A stretch of 64,000 nucleotides of DNA. Source: Symsagittifera roscoffensis (taxonomy: Eukaryota > Xenacoelomorpha > Acoela > Convolutidae). The notes below the pieces were generated by a model. That model made no database searches. It was not told the DNA's origin and was given only the letters and a program-made list of their open reading frames with translations. Shown here piece by piece: positions 63,641-64,000 of this stretch. Position 1 is the first letter of the stretch; every line of letters begins with the position of its first letter. Where the stretch lies: positions 124,001 through 188,000 of the forward strand of contig NW_026971689.1 in NCBI RefSeq assembly GCF_963678635.1, given 5' to 3'. A program made the position numbers and the translations under genes.

Positions 63641-64000
63641 AACAGATTATACAGAAGGAAAAAAAATTTAATTATGTTTAAATTTCAACACTCTCAAAGA
63701 ACACAGAACGAAATCGACAAATTAGCCAAACTACTACTAAAATAGCCAACAATTTACGCAACATCAAAATTTGATGTTGGAAAAGTTAGTTCATTGCTAT
63801 ATTTACCTTTATAACCTGACGCAAATTTCAAAAAAACAAAGAGCAAGCAAAGTAACAATACACATACATGATAAAGTAAACAGATTATTTGCCATTTTAG
63901 AACAATATGAAATTATATCACTAGTAAATAAAGAAGAACAACCAAAAGGTAACACCTTTATCAACCCAGTTATCATCCTAGCTAAAAAAGAATCACTATC
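63641..64000 (+). pseudogene. pol: E3 reverse transcriptase, N-terminal part (cut by window end)
   Basis: TSKFDVGKVSSLLYLPL (about 63,765-63,812), then PDANFKKQRASKVTIHIHDK, VNRLFAILEQYEIISLVNKE, EQPKGNTFINPVIILAKKES in one frame to the end. This is the typical RT entry of gypsy elements (a segment before LE.YGII.P......NP...V.KK). The catalytic palm lies beyond the window. Confidence 0.7.

Larger units (their letters stand above)
56863..64000 (+). mobile_element. E3, degenerate gypsy-like LTR retroelement, 5' part
   Basis: Plus orientation: probable LTR (to about 57,717), primer-site candidate, long AT-rich leader, gag pieces, protease remnant and the N-terminal RT region running off the window. 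Its base use (A-rich, CAA/AAA codons) differs from E2. Frames shift many times; it is non-functional. The family is set by gag, knuckle and RT-entry motifs. Confidence 0.75.

Overview
The window looks like heterochromatin-type DNA from an invertebrate animal (inference). I see no host gene, tRNA, rRNA, CRISPR array or bacterial-style operon. Almost everything recognisable is a broken Ty3/gypsy-type LTR retroelement: no open frame exceeds about 300 codons, and every domain is interrupted by stops or frameshifts. Three families can be told apart by their Gag and Pol remnants. I call them E1, E2 and E3.

E1 (minus strand, about 1-13,300, with pieces at 31,922-33,894, 36,938-37,876 and 56,640-56,862) is a tandem array. 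Each unit reads, on the minus strand, leader, gag with degenerate zinc knuckle, RT, RNase H, linker, integrase N-terminus, then a second RT-thumb/RNase H fragment. The same odd junction occurs in both units, so a rearranged composite was amplified. The leader carries a 22-bp palindrome about 200 bp upstream of the gag ATG and three diverged leader units.

E2 is a giant family. Copy 1 (plus, about 13,316-31,915) and copy 2 (minus, about 37,876-56,640) form an inverted pair of roughly 18-19 kb arms around a 6-kb E1/E2/E3 spacer. A third fragment (34,366-36,930) contains only leader and gag. Stitched from both copies, E2 reads: LTR, a primer binding site matching tRNA-Asn, a leader with a CCCTCCG-rich minisatellite and duplicated GTGAGT sites, gag with two zinc knuckles, retropepsin, RT, RNase H, a long acidic linker, integrase, GPY/F tail, acidic region, a block resembling an OARD1/TARG1-type macrodomain, and a very long unrecognised third coding region (ORF3, more than 7 kb in copy 2) followed by a hairpin, a purine tract and the 3' LTR. 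Copy 1 has lost about 3.6 kb at the start of ORF3. The two copies have lost different catalytic residues.

E3 (plus, about 56,863 to the window end) starts with a probable LTR and primer site, then a decayed gag (Q-rich repeats, a capsid-like block, one perfect CCHC knuckle), a protease region without an active-site triad, and the N-terminal part of RT running off the window. A partial E3 LTR lies at 33,895-34,312.

The most interesting points are the macrodomain-like block and ORF3 of E2, conserved in two independently decaying copies, and the splice-site architecture that could express ORF3 from a subgenomic RNA. The nested, inverted and antisense arrangement resembles a transposon graveyard of the kind that can act as a small-RNA source locus, but nothing in the sequence alone proves that.
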